This document shows, piece after piece, positions 1 through 12,606 of a stretch of 64,000 nucleotides of DNA. The translations under genes and the position numbers were made by a program. The stretch is taken from positions 5,635,461 to 5,699,460 of the forward strand of contig NW_020653945.1 of NCBI RefSeq assembly GCF_003589595.1, in the 5' to 3' direction. Origin of the DNA: Hyposmocoma kahamanoa. Lineage: Eukaryota; Arthropoda; Insecta; Lepidoptera; Cosmopterigidae. Positions within the stretch are counted from its first letter, which is position 1; every line of letters begins with the position of its first letter. The notes beneath the pieces were generated by a model. That model saw only the letters and a list, made by a program, of their open reading frames with translations, had not been told where the DNA came from and searched no databases.

Positions 1-255
1 TATCCTGAAATGTTCAGTGTTTTGAAATATCTATTGTCCTAATATGTCTAGTGTGTGTTCAATGATCCAGTCGTTCAGTGTAGTCGAGTCCTAAAAGTAC
101 ATGAAAGATTGTGAAAATGTTTGAAGGATGTAAAGCACTCCCAAACACATTTTAATGAAATTAACTTGACACTGCAACGCAAAGGTTGCCTCTTTTATCT
201 GTACGCAGTTCCTACAATCTGTTTAGTTCCAACTTTCCATGCATATATGATGTTT

Positions 256-660
256 AATTCAAATTCAAAATAATCTTTATTTCATAGATAAGCATTATTA
301 CACTTGAAATCGTCACAATGGTTAAACTCTACCGCTCATTCGTAAGGCAGATTCCCCTGAGAAGAATGAGCAAAAAACTCTAGGGGTTGCTCTTTGTAAA
401 TAACGTTTACAATATTTTTTATATTTTTTATTTGAAACATCAAAGATCGAGACTACCTCCATGAGCTAAACGGGTTACTACCACGGATTTTTGTCACCCA
501 AGTACGCAGAAGTTGTATAATAACCTTTAGTGTAAAGTTTTTGTTTCACTATAGTTTTAAACCTCGTGAAAGGCAAATTTTGTATATCAACCGGAATCTT
601 GTTATAGAAGCGTATACATTGCCCGTTAAATGATTTTTTGACTTTGTGAAGACGACTATC
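256..660. repeat. LINE-tail-like AT-rich repeat in the Rab9 intron
   Basis: The stretch opens with tracts such as attcaaattcaaaataa and a cattcgtaaggcagattccc block. A block of the same kind recurs near 51465-51500, and a related tail appears near 59872-60360. This looks like the 3' end of a lepidopteran LINE; no coding part is present. Bases 1-255 show nothing recognisable. Confidence 0.35.
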
Positions 661-700
661 AAGAAAAGTTTTTAATAATTCTTTTTTATTTTGATTTTAG

Positions 701-3700
701 TCTGACGTATCGTCAAAAGACAGAGAAGTGTCTTACGAACAGTTAAAACATTGGTGCGAAGAGAACAAAATCGCCACCTACATAGAAACGTCGGCGAAGA
801 ACGATAATAATGTAGTTGAGGCGTTTTCAATGGCTGTGCAGAGGTAAGCATCATCTTTTAGTTATCTTTCTAACATGAAAGTAGCTCGATCTGCTGTTTC
901 ACAGTTTGCAGTATTGTAAGTTTTGTTTATCAAAGAGGTTCCACCAAATTGTACCAAATTGTTTTGCCTCGTAAACCACGTGTCGTTTTTTCTTTTTTGC
1001 GTAGACCCCGTGCCTTTCTTATATGGATTTTTTTTACAAATTCTACAACTTCAAATATGGTTTTGACTGTTGACACTCACTTTGATAAGTTTAACTTTAT
1101 AGCGACAATCTTTGTAAACATATGTTAAGTTTTATACATTTACCTAACCGAATACAGTTCCATATCTCGTTTGTTGTGAAATGTTTATTTCATTCGACCA
1201 GTTTAAATGGGTTCTACTCTCGTGGAACTGCATTAACGTCTCATGCACCCCCCATTTTTTTCTTTGACATTAACCCCTTGTAATTTATAATAGACTCATG
1301 GGCCCCTAGTCGATATAGATACCTTGGGGAACCGTCGGTTTATTACAACGAACACTACCAATACATTATCTGGATTCTTCTATACGTTGCAGACGCTGCT
1401 ATTGTTTTCGATTAACATATAATTTATAATGTGCACGAAGCTAATTACACGATGTACAAAACACTCGCTTATCCGAAATAACGTGCTTCAATTGTTTTTA
1501 AATCTGTGGAAACGTAGCATTTAAACCTTATTTCAGATTTTTAAGTTTTTATTGTACATCATTATTAATAACACCCTTGAATTTCATTTTTAATTTACGA
1601 AGAACATTCCATGTTACATTACGTATCTACGTTTTACGATTTAGATCCTAAAAAATATATATTTCCAATGTGAAGCAATCGCAAAGGCCTAGGAACTCAA
1701 TATGTACACACGCCAGCACATCAAGCTACACATTGACGTATCTTGTTCCGTTGGACTAGAGGCGATTTTCGAATAAAAATGTGTAATCTAATGTGCCGTT
1801 GTCCATCACATGTACATCCAATTACTTGCATTGGATAGTAGCCAAAGCTTGCATTTCCTTTTGAAAGTGCAAGACGACTTAGACTTTGATGTTGGAGGAG
1901 GAATTTCTTGTAATGATAATATAATTTCGTACAGTGCTCTTCATAACAGCCAAACTGCAATATACTGTAAATTTCAAACTATAATGTACATCCGAATATC
2001 CTTGTAGTCGTGTTTTAGTTGATTAGTATTGCTTCTACTTCATAAAAAAAAAATCTTTGCTAGATTTTTTTTTATGATACCAAGTGACGGAACGAAGAAG
2101 TCTTGCGCCTGGTCAGACAAGCCTGTCCATAGCAGTTGTAGTGCCACTCAGTGCTTTAAATCACAAAGATCTGAGGGCACTGCCACTGCGCCCGTTACGT
2201 TGAAACATAAGTTGACAAGTCCCATGTGTTTGCAATTTCACCAGCACCCTTAGCCTTCAAAGCTGAAAGGCAGTAATGCTCACATTACAGCTTGGTGGCA
2301 GAAATAGGTAAGGTGGCAGTACTTCCTAAGACGAACTCTTTCACAAGGAGCTCTACTGCTACTAAAATTAGATTTTTTTTCCCTCCTGCCATACCATCCA
2401 GTCGCATAGGAATTTGGGAACTGGAGAAATGCCGTTTTTCGGCGTCAGGAAGTGAGTTCCGGTACCTATCTGGAAAATAAGGAGAGTGCTGTACGTGCAC
2501 CCGGGGCGGCTCACTTAAGGCACTAACCTTACAGACAACCGGATGAAATCCGTGCAAACGGGGCTGATCTTAGGACCTGACTTAGATGGTCCCTGTGCAG
2601 GCTCGCTCGTACAGGTCATAGTGCCCTTCCCGCAGAACCAAGAGGTTAATAGGGATGGGCACTATCACCAAAACTTATATAGAAAGATATGGGAGACCCT
2701 GTGTTCGTGACAGACCAGTGTAGTAAACGTACGGCACGGAGGCACAGTGGTTGCTAAAGCTCCACATAAGGAGAGTTGAATGCAATAAGCCAAGGTAAAC
2801 AGGTGCGCAAATTGGTTGGAATATTTTACAATTGCGTGTTCTGAGTACTATGTAATTAACGTATATAATAACCTGGGGTACTAGAGTGGTGGATGTGAAT
2901 TAAATCTAATTAAAATGTGTATACTGCCCTTATTTCTAAGATATGACTAACCTTTATTACCATCTACAAAGTACCCTTTGCCATGTTTTATATAGGCTCT
3001 TCCGTAATGTTCGGGCCTACTCTGCCAGGTCCCGGGTTGGTTGCGTGAGTACCAGATACATATATTAATCGTGAAATTTGATCAGGATGTTAGTAGCGAG
3101 TTTATTGCTTATATTTTTTACACGCACTTATTACATAATTATGTTTTGATTATTTGTTTATTGCAAACAATGTCACAGGCCTACCGCTTAAATGGGTCGG
3201 TTCCTGAGGTAGCTGCGCGGTGCGGGAGGAGTGACAGGTTACGTAACAGTTGTGTATGGCTGCACACTGGGTAATTTCAATAAGATTTTTCTGACGATAT
3301 TCAATAACGTATTTATTGAAAAAAAAGTGCTTTCCAACTTAGTCTATGCCATTTGGCACTTTTTTCAGTCAACTTGATATTGAATATCGTCAGAAAAATG
3401 TTGTTGAAATTATTTCGTGTCCTGCGCGACATAACTGTTACGTAAACTGACACTCCTCCCGCATTCACCTCAGGAACCGACTCAGTTGAGCGGTAGTCCT
3501 GCAGTACAGGCATGACATAGTGCCCCGTTGGGTTGCAGCAAATAATTAGTTATCTCTAATAAATAACAAAAAGAAACATAGACTTTAAAGTACTTGAAAT
3601 AGACACAAAATTAAAAGGAAACTGTATTGTTACATTATGGAAGATTTGAGAGTTCACCAGCTCTTGCACATCATCTTGTAGGAGAGTCCATGAAGTCTCT

Positions 3701-6700
3701 CACATTGTAGTAGCACCCATTTATGAATATGAAGAGACTTTAATTGGGTTTTGAACACGTTAACATTTCCTTTTTTTTAAGAAGCGAGCTTGCTCTAACT
3801 GAACAGTATATTTATGTATAATATTTATGTTTATGTTAAGATCTTAATATCGATCGTGCATTTTTAATAGTTTTGTTAATACTAATACTAGTAATCGATG
3901 TGGAAGCACAGGGGACTGCTTTCTTCATTTTTAAAATCTGTCCATCCAATGCTTCTCCAATGTCTCTTCCGATACATGTGATTTTTTTCGAACTTGTGCT
4001 TTCCTCATCCTATTTTTGCTCGCCACTTTAACAAGGACGCCAGTACAGCGCATTGGTAGCCACCTGCGCTACGGGTCTCCACTCAAGCACCCTTCTATCT
4101 GTGGTCTTGCCTACATTCTGTAAGGCCTGCCCATTTCTACTCTTTCTGCTGGATGTCAATAAGATTCGTTATTCTCCGGATCAAATTCGTTCTTGTCCAT
4201 ATCTCTGTGTTCCTTAGGGTTTAATAGTCAAGGGTAGTTTTTTGTCTCATGTAATTTTGGGCCCGGGAGACCGGTATAAATTTTTTCATTTTCACAATTA
4301 CAAATGCGAATTTTTCTGTATGTGCATTACACGGAAACTTTTTGGGCTACAAAGTTAGAACGACGATTACTGTGGATTAATATGAAAAAATCCTCAGAAC
4401 TTCACGCAATCTGGTCCTAATAAAATTTGGTATCTTTCCTAGTTCATTTTACTTATTTATTCATATCGTAAAGGCACGTAACGAACGACATTACATTGCG
4501 GTTGCCTAATCGTAACAATAAACCTTGCGATGTTGTAATTGTCGTCCATATAGTCTTATTGCGTCAGCTAACAGTTGTAGAGTTTACAGTTAAGGCCGAA
4601 TGAGGAGGTCCACTATCTATCAAAGCATTATTTTGACATGTCACCGCTGCCGTTTATTGAAAATAATTAAATAGACATGATCAATACATTCTATAATAAA
4701 ATTATTCAACCTGAGCACAAGATCCTTGTTCCGTGCAGCTGTGTCTAAAATACATATAGCCGTAATGATAGCCGACCTCCGGATGTCACCTCAAGAAGAA
4801 GAATGAAATAATATTACACAGCTTTTCTCCACTTCGTTATCTAGTATAAGACAAATAGTGTTAACTTCCACAGTGACCGAACGGTTAATATGTTCGTGTA
4901 CCACGCAGATATACCGAGTTTGATTCCCGGGCCGGGACAAATGTCTGGTCTTCATTTATTTCTCTCATGAGTTTGGGTTGTCTTTGTGTGTGTCCATGGC
5001 ACCCGTGACACAGGGTTTCCCTAGTGTGGCGCTTTAAAAAAAAGTGGTGTTTTGCTTCTGATCGTATTGTATGTTACACTATATTTTATTCGGTCCAGAT
5101 TTAACCGCGCTGATCACGATGTGCATGAGGTATGTTTGCCATCGTGGTGGAAGGATTTGTCAATCGGCGTAAGGTATTCGCCGATTGTTGCCCAAAGCAC
5201 GAGAAGGCTCTGATTTTTTTTTTTTTTCAATTTATGTTTTCTGTCGAGTGATCTGAATTATTCGTGGAAGATAGCGGCGAAAGTGATAATTAACGACTTT
5301 TTTGAAAAAGAGCATTGTCAAAATTTGTGCGACGGTCCCATTGATGTTGAAATAGAAACTGGTAAGAGTGTGTTGTATTACACCTGTCGAGGATCACAGC
5401 AAAACGTATAGAGAAATAGATATAATAAAAAAATATTAGGAATGTCGTAAAGCTTTTAAAAGAAATAGACCCGAATGTGCAACCGGCCTAAGAATTTAAA
5501 TCGACTGCCATCGGTGTTATTTAACTATCGACATAGTTAATGCTTCAGGTAATGAGGTCAGAATTTATTGAATTTCAAACGAAGATTACTAGTGAGTGAT
5601 CTTCAGCAAAATCGCCTTTACCTGCGGCGCTTAGACAGACACTCAATCATATTATGTATGTGAGCCCCCCTGCCGCCGCCGCTTCCGATGTACTATACAC
5701 CGACGTACCGAGACATTGTTTGCAGTGAAGAGTGTATGCGAGCGCTTCGTATGAAAAAGAACCGTACGAGTCGTAGTATTGGGACTCAAAACAAAATGAC
5801 GAAAAATGGTAAACAAGCGCGCGCTTATCCGAATGCCGATATAAACGTGCCGGTTACACAAGCAGATGATTCTTTTACCTTAGTTCAGCATAACAAAACG
5901 TAAACATAGGAAGACAAACATGCGTGGAACATTAGATAAATGGATGAGTTCAGGCGCTCGAGCCGCAACGCGCAATTTATATTTCGCAAACTACGAAGGA
6001 TGTCACTGAATCTGACATGAAAGATCATATAATGGAGAGGGGTGAGCATTGTGTCAGTGTATGTTTTCAAAATCAACGTGGTTGGTAGCAAATTAAAGAG
6101 TTTCCTGAACAATAGCTTCTGGCCGGCAGAGCTGGTAAACCGTCGATATAGAGTACGAAATGCCCGCGCCGCCACTAATCAATCTCATAGTGAATCCACA
6201 AGTCATGTCCTCAAGCTGTAAAACAGCTCTTACGTCTTTTAATTGTGAATCGATAAAAGATCGCTGTCAAAAATAAACATATGTGTAAGTACACCGCTAT
6301 CATTGCCATACAGGAAAACTTGGCTCCAGTCCAACCGATCTCGGTTTCATGAATGAAATTGATGAAGATTTTAGCTCATATGCAAAATCCTCACTCGACA
6401 TCTCAGCGGCAGTGCTGAAGGGACGTCCGTACTGTGGCCTGGCGCTCATGTGATGAAGGGCGCTGGTTTCGTGACTGCTATCAAAATTACTTGCAATGAA
6501 CGTCAATTTATTGTTGTGATTGTGTATATGCCAACGGATTGTGAAGACAACCTTACAGAATTCACGGAATGCGTTGCGGCTGAGTGCGGTAATAGACGAT
6601 TGTGATGTGGAAGCGGTGCATGTGCTCCGGGAACCAGATTTGGTAGCGATTCTATCTTACTGCACAGAGCAGCGACTTGTGTGGTGGACTTGGATTTGCT

Positions 6701-8506
6701 GGGTATCGATTCGGAGACCTTCCCTTTAGTTAGTGACTCGCATGGTTACAAACGGTGGTTAAAGACTATGACTGGACACAAGATCGTCCGGTGCAACATA
6801 CTCGCACGCAGGTTTTGTCGTTGTACTGATGTGATAATAACTCTTTTTAAAGCGTACTGTCAGAGTTTTTATACGTGCCTTCTTTGGTGTTGCTATACAA
6901 AACGCACTTACAACACATTGCGAGTTCAGTACAATGACGCCTTCAGAATTCTAATGAAACTGCCTCGCTTCTGCAGTGCCTCGGGCATGTTCATTGAGGT
7001 GGGTGTGCCCGATTTCTATGCCATAATCAGAACACGTATAGGGTCGTTCTGAACTCGCCTGTGAGATAGCAAGAACTCAATATTGAGTGGTCTTGTGGAG
7101 GACATAGTAGTTCTATTTTTCGGCACTCGATTACCGTGCACTTCACTGACAATATTATATGGCATGTTTGTTTTATTTTTATTTTTTAGTCTTTTTGGTT
7201 CAATGTAAAAATTTTGTATTAAGTTTTATCTGTTAAGTATGTAATGTATTATTATAATTTAATCATTTTGTTGTATTATTTGATTTTTAAACGTCGAAGT
7301 AATTAAAATATGTTTTATACGTGATTAAGTCCCAAATTAAAAATCAAATAATGTGCGGAAATCGTGAAAGTTTCAATCAAAGTATTTTGTTGTATATGGG
7401 TTTTTTATGCCTGAAATGTCAGTTATTATTATTTTGAAATCTTTAGGTAAAACTAAACTAATAATGTGACAACCCTACGCTGCGAGAGTCACGTGCAGAC
7501 ATTGTCGCGTCAAATAGGCGGGAGTCACTCTACTTTTTTTAAATATAAAATATACTCAATAGTATATTTTTTTCTTATGATAAGCGACGGGATGAAAAGT
7601 CCAGCGTCTTATTGTAAACAATACGCTTACTCATAGTTTATGCAACAACGTACTTTATACTTATTTACCTGTTTATTTACTTATTCCTACAAATTTGTAG
7701 CAATTTACAGAAGCATTTATTGAAACGCTAGAAGGCACTACGGCAACATAGCAGCTAAATGAAAATGTATTATAATTTGGCGATCGAAACATTGACTGGG
7801 AATGTTTAACGTTGCCTCTTAGAACCTCTCGACGAGATATTAATTAAACATTAAAATTGTAGACCACATTTAATTTATTTATTAATATCCCTATAGATAC
7901 GTACGTAAAATGAATTACCAATGTCACCTGTTTTTTTTGTCATTTTACAATAGGTATGTCTTCTCAAAATGTTTTAGTTACTGAGTTCTTGTTCTCGCGA
8001 TTGCTACATGTTGAAAAGAAACTATTTTTTTTATCCTTTTTTGTTAATTAAAATATACTTCAATTAATTATTTTTGTAACTATAGTTGTACGAAGAGGCC
8101 TGTGCCCAGCAATGGGACTATATATAGGCTAACTATTATTATTACTATTTAAATCTGAAAAATACATTTCATGTTTTAGTTCTTTTTTTATGATACCACT
8201 TGATATCATAAAAAAAACTGTCTTGACTTATTCGTCCTGTCACTTGACAGGGCGAACAAGTCTTGCGCCTGGTATTCAGCGACACGTATGTCCATACCAT
8301 TCTCCATTTTGTACCTGTGACCAATTTTATGTATTTTTTACTGAAGAATTGCTATTGTTTCATTATGTTTCAGATGGTTAGAGCTGGAACAAAAAGCAGA
8401 AAAGGAACTAGGAATGCTGGATCACCCTGACGTGCTGACCCTACACGGATCGAGTACCACTTCTAGTCTCAGAGCGACCTGCTGTTCTAGGTTTAGCGAT
8501 GTATGA
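701..8506 (+). CDS. Rab9: Rab9-like small GTPase, last two coding exons (5' part outside window)
   Basis: Seen: exon 701-843 (acceptor ttttag, donor GTAAGC) encodes 47 residues plus two bases, starting just after the expected NK of the G4 motif (NKxD reads as S-D here) and containing the G5 motif ETSAK. Exon 8374-8506 (acceptor tgtttcag) completes the split Arg codon and adds 43 residues to a TGA stop. Known: ETSAK and a di-cysteine tail mark Rab GTPases; Rab9 works in late-endosome to trans-Golgi transport and is anchored by geranylgeranylation. The spacing EVS-x(8)-WC-x(11)-ETSAK and the tail element D-V-L-T-L-H resemble Rab9 more than Rab7. Odd: the Cys-Cys pair is followed by six residues (S-R-F-S-D-V) instead of lying at or near the end. 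The 7530-bp phase-2 intron holds LINE, SINE and MITE copies. Inference: Rab9 orthologue; another late-endosomal Rab is possible. Confidence 0.75.
1704..1816. mobile_element. short TIR element (MITE), copy 1
   Basis: A block of about 110 bp with ends gtacacacgccagcacatca and, inverted, gatgtgccgttgt..tgtac. Near-identical copies are at 8610-8720 and 59710-59817. It has no coding capacity and is likely a non-autonomous DNA element. Confidence 0.55.
2065..2367 (+). repeat. family A interspersed repeat, near full length
   Basis: The head tttatgataccaagtgacgg and the tail ctctactgctactaaa define the full unit of about 300 bp. Internal blocks gcagtgccactcag and gggcactgccactgcgcccg are recognisable in all other copies. 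It carries no ORF of its own. This is the best plus-orientation reference copy in the left part of the window. Confidence 0.7.
3180..3497. mobile_element. foldback element with ~110-bp inverted arms
   Basis: The left arm (about 3180-3305) and right arm (about 3370-3497) are imperfect reverse complements. They share the blocks ctaccgctt, ggttcctgaggt, gggaggagtg, gttacgtaacagtt and tctgacgatattcaa. The loop is about 65 bp. The structure matches a long-TIR MITE or foldback transposon; no transposase is present. Confidence 0.6.
4872..5040 (+). repeat. SINE family B (tRNA-derived), copy 1
   Basis: The tRNA-like head has box A-like gaccgaacggttaa and box B-like tttgattcccgggcc. A conserved body (tttctctcatgagtttggg, tccatggcacccgtgacaca, gggtttccctagtg) is shared with 25523-25705 and 58688-58880. 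Confidence 0.7.
5150..7340 (+). mobile_element. CR1/jockey-type LINE remnant
   Basis: Near 6080-6170, frames resemble the end of an ORF1 protein (F-W-P-A-E-L-V-N-R-R-Y). At about 6466-6604 there is an APE-type endonuclease strand with V-Y-M-P-T-D. From 6681 to 7052 a 123-residue frame begins with an endonuclease-like V-V-D-L-D-L-L-G-I-D and ends in a reverse-transcriptase C-terminal region (L-F-K-A-Y-C-Q-S-F-Y, then L-P-R-F-C-S-A-S-G-M-F). Nearly all of the RT domain between them is missing, so the copy is internally deleted and dead. It lies in the Rab9 intron. The clade is inferred from motifs only. Confidence 0.6.
8090..8148 (-). repeat. LINE 3'-tail fragment
   Basis: The motif gaggcctgtgcccagcaatggg is followed by an (ATT)-rich end. 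It is the reverse complement of the cagtccactgctgg motif seen at 24960, a very common lepidopteran LINE tail. Confidence 0.5.
8176..8300 (+). repeat. family A, 5' fragment with a palindromic head
   Basis: Only the head is present, and it is partly duplicated as an inverted repeat (tttttatgatacca / tgatatcataaaaa, then cgtcctgtcacttgacagggcg). It sits immediately upstream of the last Rab9 exon. Confidence 0.5.
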
Positions 8507-8609
8507 TAGCTTTTAATTCGTTTGGGATAATGCTGTGCTTGGATGCGAAATATACTATATACTAAATAGGTACTATTTCCAAAGTCGCACCACAAAATCT
8601 GTCCTATCT

Positions 8610-8720
8610 GTACATAACAGACGGCAGCATTTCAAGCTACACATTGACGGATCTTGTTCAGTTGCACTAGAGGCGGTATTCGAACAAAAGTGTATAACTT
8701 GAAGTGCTGTTGAAGGTACA
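8610..8720. mobile_element. short TIR element (MITE), copy 2
   Basis: A diverged copy of the 1704-1816 element (shared aagctacacattgacg and ttgttc.gttg.a.tagaggcg). It lies in the 3' flank or 3' UTR of the Rab9-like gene. Confidence 0.5.
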
Positions 8721-8754
8721 ACCTTTACATAAAAAAGCAACGAAATGAGAGGTT

Positions 8755-8760
8755 AATAAA
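8755..8760 (+). terminator. candidate poly(A) signal of the Rab9-like gene
   Basis: The first AATAAA after the stop codon at 8506, about 250 bases downstream. A MITE copy (8610-8720) lies between stop and signal, so it would be part of the 3' UTR if this signal is used. No transcript evidence is visible. Confidence 0.35.
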
Positions 8761-9439
8761 GAAACATTTCGGTTCTAATAGATGCAATGGGGTTCCGACA
8801 AGGTGTCTCAAATACTGGCAGCTTTCGCTTTTGTAACTGAATACTTCTTGACAGCTTTAATACTTTTAAAATTCCGTTAGAGATTGTGATTAAAAATTAC
8901 TACATGATAAAAAACTGATCTCAAAAGTGCGTGGAGTTACATTGTCAAGTTTTAAAGTAAAATCGGTTACCGGAAAGTGCGTGATACCGGATTGATCCCC
9001 TACTTTGCCACACTCAGAGGTGGATTATTTTCTTTTACAGCTTTACTATACATCTGCCAGCACTTGGCAATCGAATTCAGTCTGTTAATATTTAATGTTC
9101 TCGAGCGAACGATATCATTGCGTGACTTTTGTCGCCGCCATTTTTTCGGCATGTTGTTTATGTAGTTTCCTACAATCAAGTAGTTTTACGGAAATTTCCA
9201 ATCAATCAAAAAAAATGTTTTCTGCGTATTTTGAGATACTTAACTCGGTAACCTCTGGTGGTTTGATTAGTTTCTACATAATTGCATCCAAATTTTGCTT
9301 GTGTGAAATAGCCTTCTATTAAGTATGGGCACAGAATATCTTATAATGTATTGGTGAATTTTTAGCCCTGCTGAAAGCAATCATACTGTTTATTTATTCG
9401 TAGAACATAAGTAGGTAGTCGATGTAAAATAATTTAATT

Positions 9440-9755
9440 TTAAAAAAAACGACCCCAAAGTTTGCTTATCAACTTTCACTGTGTTTGTTTTGCCAAGTTT
9501 TATTGAAATCGGTTAAAGGAAAGTTACTATCCGTATTCAACAAACCGGATTCATCTCCTAATTTGCCATCCTTAGAAGTGGGATATTTTCTTCAAATTTA
9601 AAAGGCACCACGACTAAGGTACCTCCCTTTCAACCGAAAAGAATCATCGAAATCGGTTCACAAATGTCGTATTAACGCGCATATAGTCGCGCAACACAAA
9701 AAAAAAAAAAATACACTCGAATTGAGAATCTCTTCCTTTTTTGTAGTCGCTTAAA
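9440..9755 (+). repeat. family F interspersed repeat (LINE-tail type)
   Basis: Ordered blocks: gttttattgaaatcggtt, ctaatttgccatccttagaa, actaaggtacctccc, gaaatcggttcacaaat, attgagaatctcttcc, then a gtcgctt end. Other copies are at 16683-16815, 25756-26020 and, inverted, 50415-50655; a 5' fragment is at about 8938-9060. No ORF is present. Bases 8761-9439 and 9756-10159 hold nothing else I recognise. Confidence 0.55.
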
Positions 9756-10159
9756 AGTATATTATTTTTTCAGTTTCAGTTTTCTGATGCAATGTTGTTT
9801 CTCACGGATTTTTCATTACCTGAAAATTTGTATTGTTATAAAACAAAGTTAGTGACTAACGTATTACTTGGCACGGCTAAAAATTCACTCAAGTATCAAT
9901 AACTTATTTTTTTGTAAATATGAAGTATTTTTACACGCCACACGGCTTTAGTTTAGTGTGCACCAATATTGTAAAAATGAACGGGAAAATGTTTCGAAAT
10001 CAATTGTTTATATTCTAATTATAAAAGACTATATGAAACATATAAGAAATTGAATACATTAAAAAAATTTCAGAAACTAAAAAACTTGCTACAAATAAAA
10101 CGAATCAGTACGTCTACACCATGAGTTAGCAAATTCTATAATCGCAAACGACTCCGTAG

Positions 10160-10380
10160 TCGTAGCGGTAGAGGTTTTCCAGGGAAGTACTGCCACCTTA
10201 CCTATTTCTGCCGCCAAGCAGTAATGTGAGCATTAATGCGTTCCGGTTTAGAAGGGTGCTGGTGAAATTCCTGACACTTGAGACTTATCAACTTTTATCT
10301 CAGGGTAACGGGCGCAGTGCTAGTGCCCCTAAGATATTTGCGATTTAAAGCTCTTGACTGGCACTGCAACTGCCACCTTG
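10160..10380 (-). repeat. family A, inverted copy
   Basis: The copy reads from the tail (gggaagtactgccacctta) through ggtgctggtgaaatt to gcactgcaactgcc; the head is missing. Confidence 0.65.
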
Positions 10381-11114
10381 ACTTATGAAAAATAATTCAC
10401 AAATTCCTATGCAATTATTTTTTATTCCTAGGCAATTTGTGCAGCGCCTATAGCGATCACGGGAAGAACTAGCATTTGTTATACAATACTATACTACTAG
10501 GTTAGGTTAGATTGTTCTTTATACAAAAAAAATGCGCATTTGACATCTCACCTGATGGAAAGTGACGATGAAATCAACGATGTAGCGTATACCACCTAAG
10601 TAATGCCTATTCGCTCCCGCCTTGAAAAGGCCCAGGTTAATCTGCAAGCAGGGAATTCCACTCTATAGCCGTTCGCCGTATAAATGTGGAAGCGCAACGC
10701 TTCGTGCGAGTCCTTTGAATATCCACAGCGTAAGAGTGGAACCCCAGCCTACGTCTAGTCCCTCGATGATGGAACGGGGAAGGCGGAATTATATCCAATT
10801 ACATCGCATACTCTCCGGGATATATCTTTTAAAATACCCGGTAAGCAGGCAACTTTACGGTAGAGGTATAGCATAAATAAATCTAACGGCATTTCCACAC
10901 TCTACTTCGATCCAACATTCGATTATTGCCTGTCTGATGTAGAAATCTAAGTTTACAATAAGCGTTTGTTTACACATTTGCAATTCGTTGTCTATGGACT
11001 GAAGTTCAACAACTCCGGACCGGTTATGAGATGTCGGATGCGTGAATAGTGGAGAAACGTCTATACCTGTAAATTTGTAACATTGTTTACTTCGGTTATT
11101 TGTGTAACGAACGT

Positions 11115-11313
11115 AGTTTTTTGTTATGATACTAAGTGTCTGGACGAACGAGTCGTGCGGCTGGTGATAAGCGTCACGCCTGTCCATAACAGTTGCAGTG
11201 CCGTTCAAACGGCACTGCCACTGCGCCCGTTACTTTGAGACATAAGTTGTAGTCCCAAGTGCCTGTAATTTCACCAGCAACCTTACCGTCCCAAACCGGA
11301 ACGCAGTAATGCG
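11115..11313 (+). repeat. family A, 3'-truncated copy
   Basis: Head gttatgatactaagtg through cggaacgcagtaatgcg. The last third (the tail with the cagtacttcc block) is absent. Confidence 0.65.
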
Positions 11314-11784
11314 TAGTTACATTCAAATTGAAAATTACTACGCTAACTCATAGTCGTTTTACAAATATCATGATTGAAAGAGAGAAAGGAGAAAGTGAGA
11401 CCAATCGACTCGTTTGTTTTGGCAAGTATATCGAGGCTTTATTGCACTGTAAGTTTCATTCAAAAGAACCAGAATATGTACTGTTGCTTCTTGCTTAAGA
11501 TTCAATTTCCAATAAATATTTTTTTACACCAAGCATACATAAATCTGTATTGCTAAAGTAGACAGAATATAACTTCAAGTTCATCTTATATTACACGACT
11601 TGATCTAATGTTTAGCAAACTAGCGTTAGAATTGTAAACAACTTTCTAAAGTATTTGAACGGCTTCGGTATAGACACGACAAAGCGATGCGGCGTTACTG
11701 CGCGTGAGTCGTTTAACACAGCCATTTCCATCACAGTCATCAATATAGTTTGTCTCAGCAAATTGGAGATTAAATTTAAAGACA

Positions 11785-12038
11785 GTTTTTTATGATATCA
11801 AGTGACGAAATGAATAAATCGTGCGCATGGTAAACGACACGCCTAACCATAACAATTGCAGTTCCGGAAATACCGGAAAGGGCACTACCACGGCGCTTGT
11901 CACCCTGAGACAAAAGTTGACAAGTCCCATGTATTTGTAATTACATTAGCACCTTTACCATTCAATACCGAAACGGAGTAATGCTCACATACTGCTTGGC
12001 GACAGTTATGGGTATAAGGTGGCAGTACTTCCCTAGAT
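11785..12038 (+). repeat. family A copy
   Basis: Head ttttttatgatatcaagtg through ggtggcagtacttccctaga. It lacks the terminal ctctactgctacta block. The gene-free stretch on either side (11314-11784 and 12039-12469) holds nothing I recognise. Confidence 0.65.
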
Positions 12039-12606
12039 TACCCCTGGAAGGGTCCTAATAAAATAATGTGCATTTGAGCACATTCGGGACGAATACGATG
12101 CGAGTCTAAAGTATTATGACGTCGCATCACTGATGGAGTGTCAAAACTTGAAACCATTTATTTTACAAGATATTTTTTGGTTGTGATATTTATCATTTAC
12201 TGCTGCGGCTGTCTTTTTTATACAAAAGATGTTAGAATCTCATTATTCGGATTTGTTTCGGACTAAACATTCCTCCATAGCTACATAAATTAATACTTTC
12301 CAAAGAAATTAAATATGTTGTACCAAAAATCCGGAGTGTTAAGACTCATTAGTTATTCATAACCTATTTATAGATCTTACCAAAATGCCAAAGAATATAA
12401 CTTCAACATTCCACACTAACACATGTATAAACATATCTTCATTTTGTATTCCTACTCAAAAGGGTAGTAATAAAAGCTCCGAAAAATAAAATGAGCGTAT
12501 TAAATTATGAATAATACTTACTAAGCTACCGAAAACTTTTGTGAAAATAAAAATACGAAAACAACCGAATTAAATACTGAAAGTTCCGAAAACGTTGCTT
12601 TCATAA

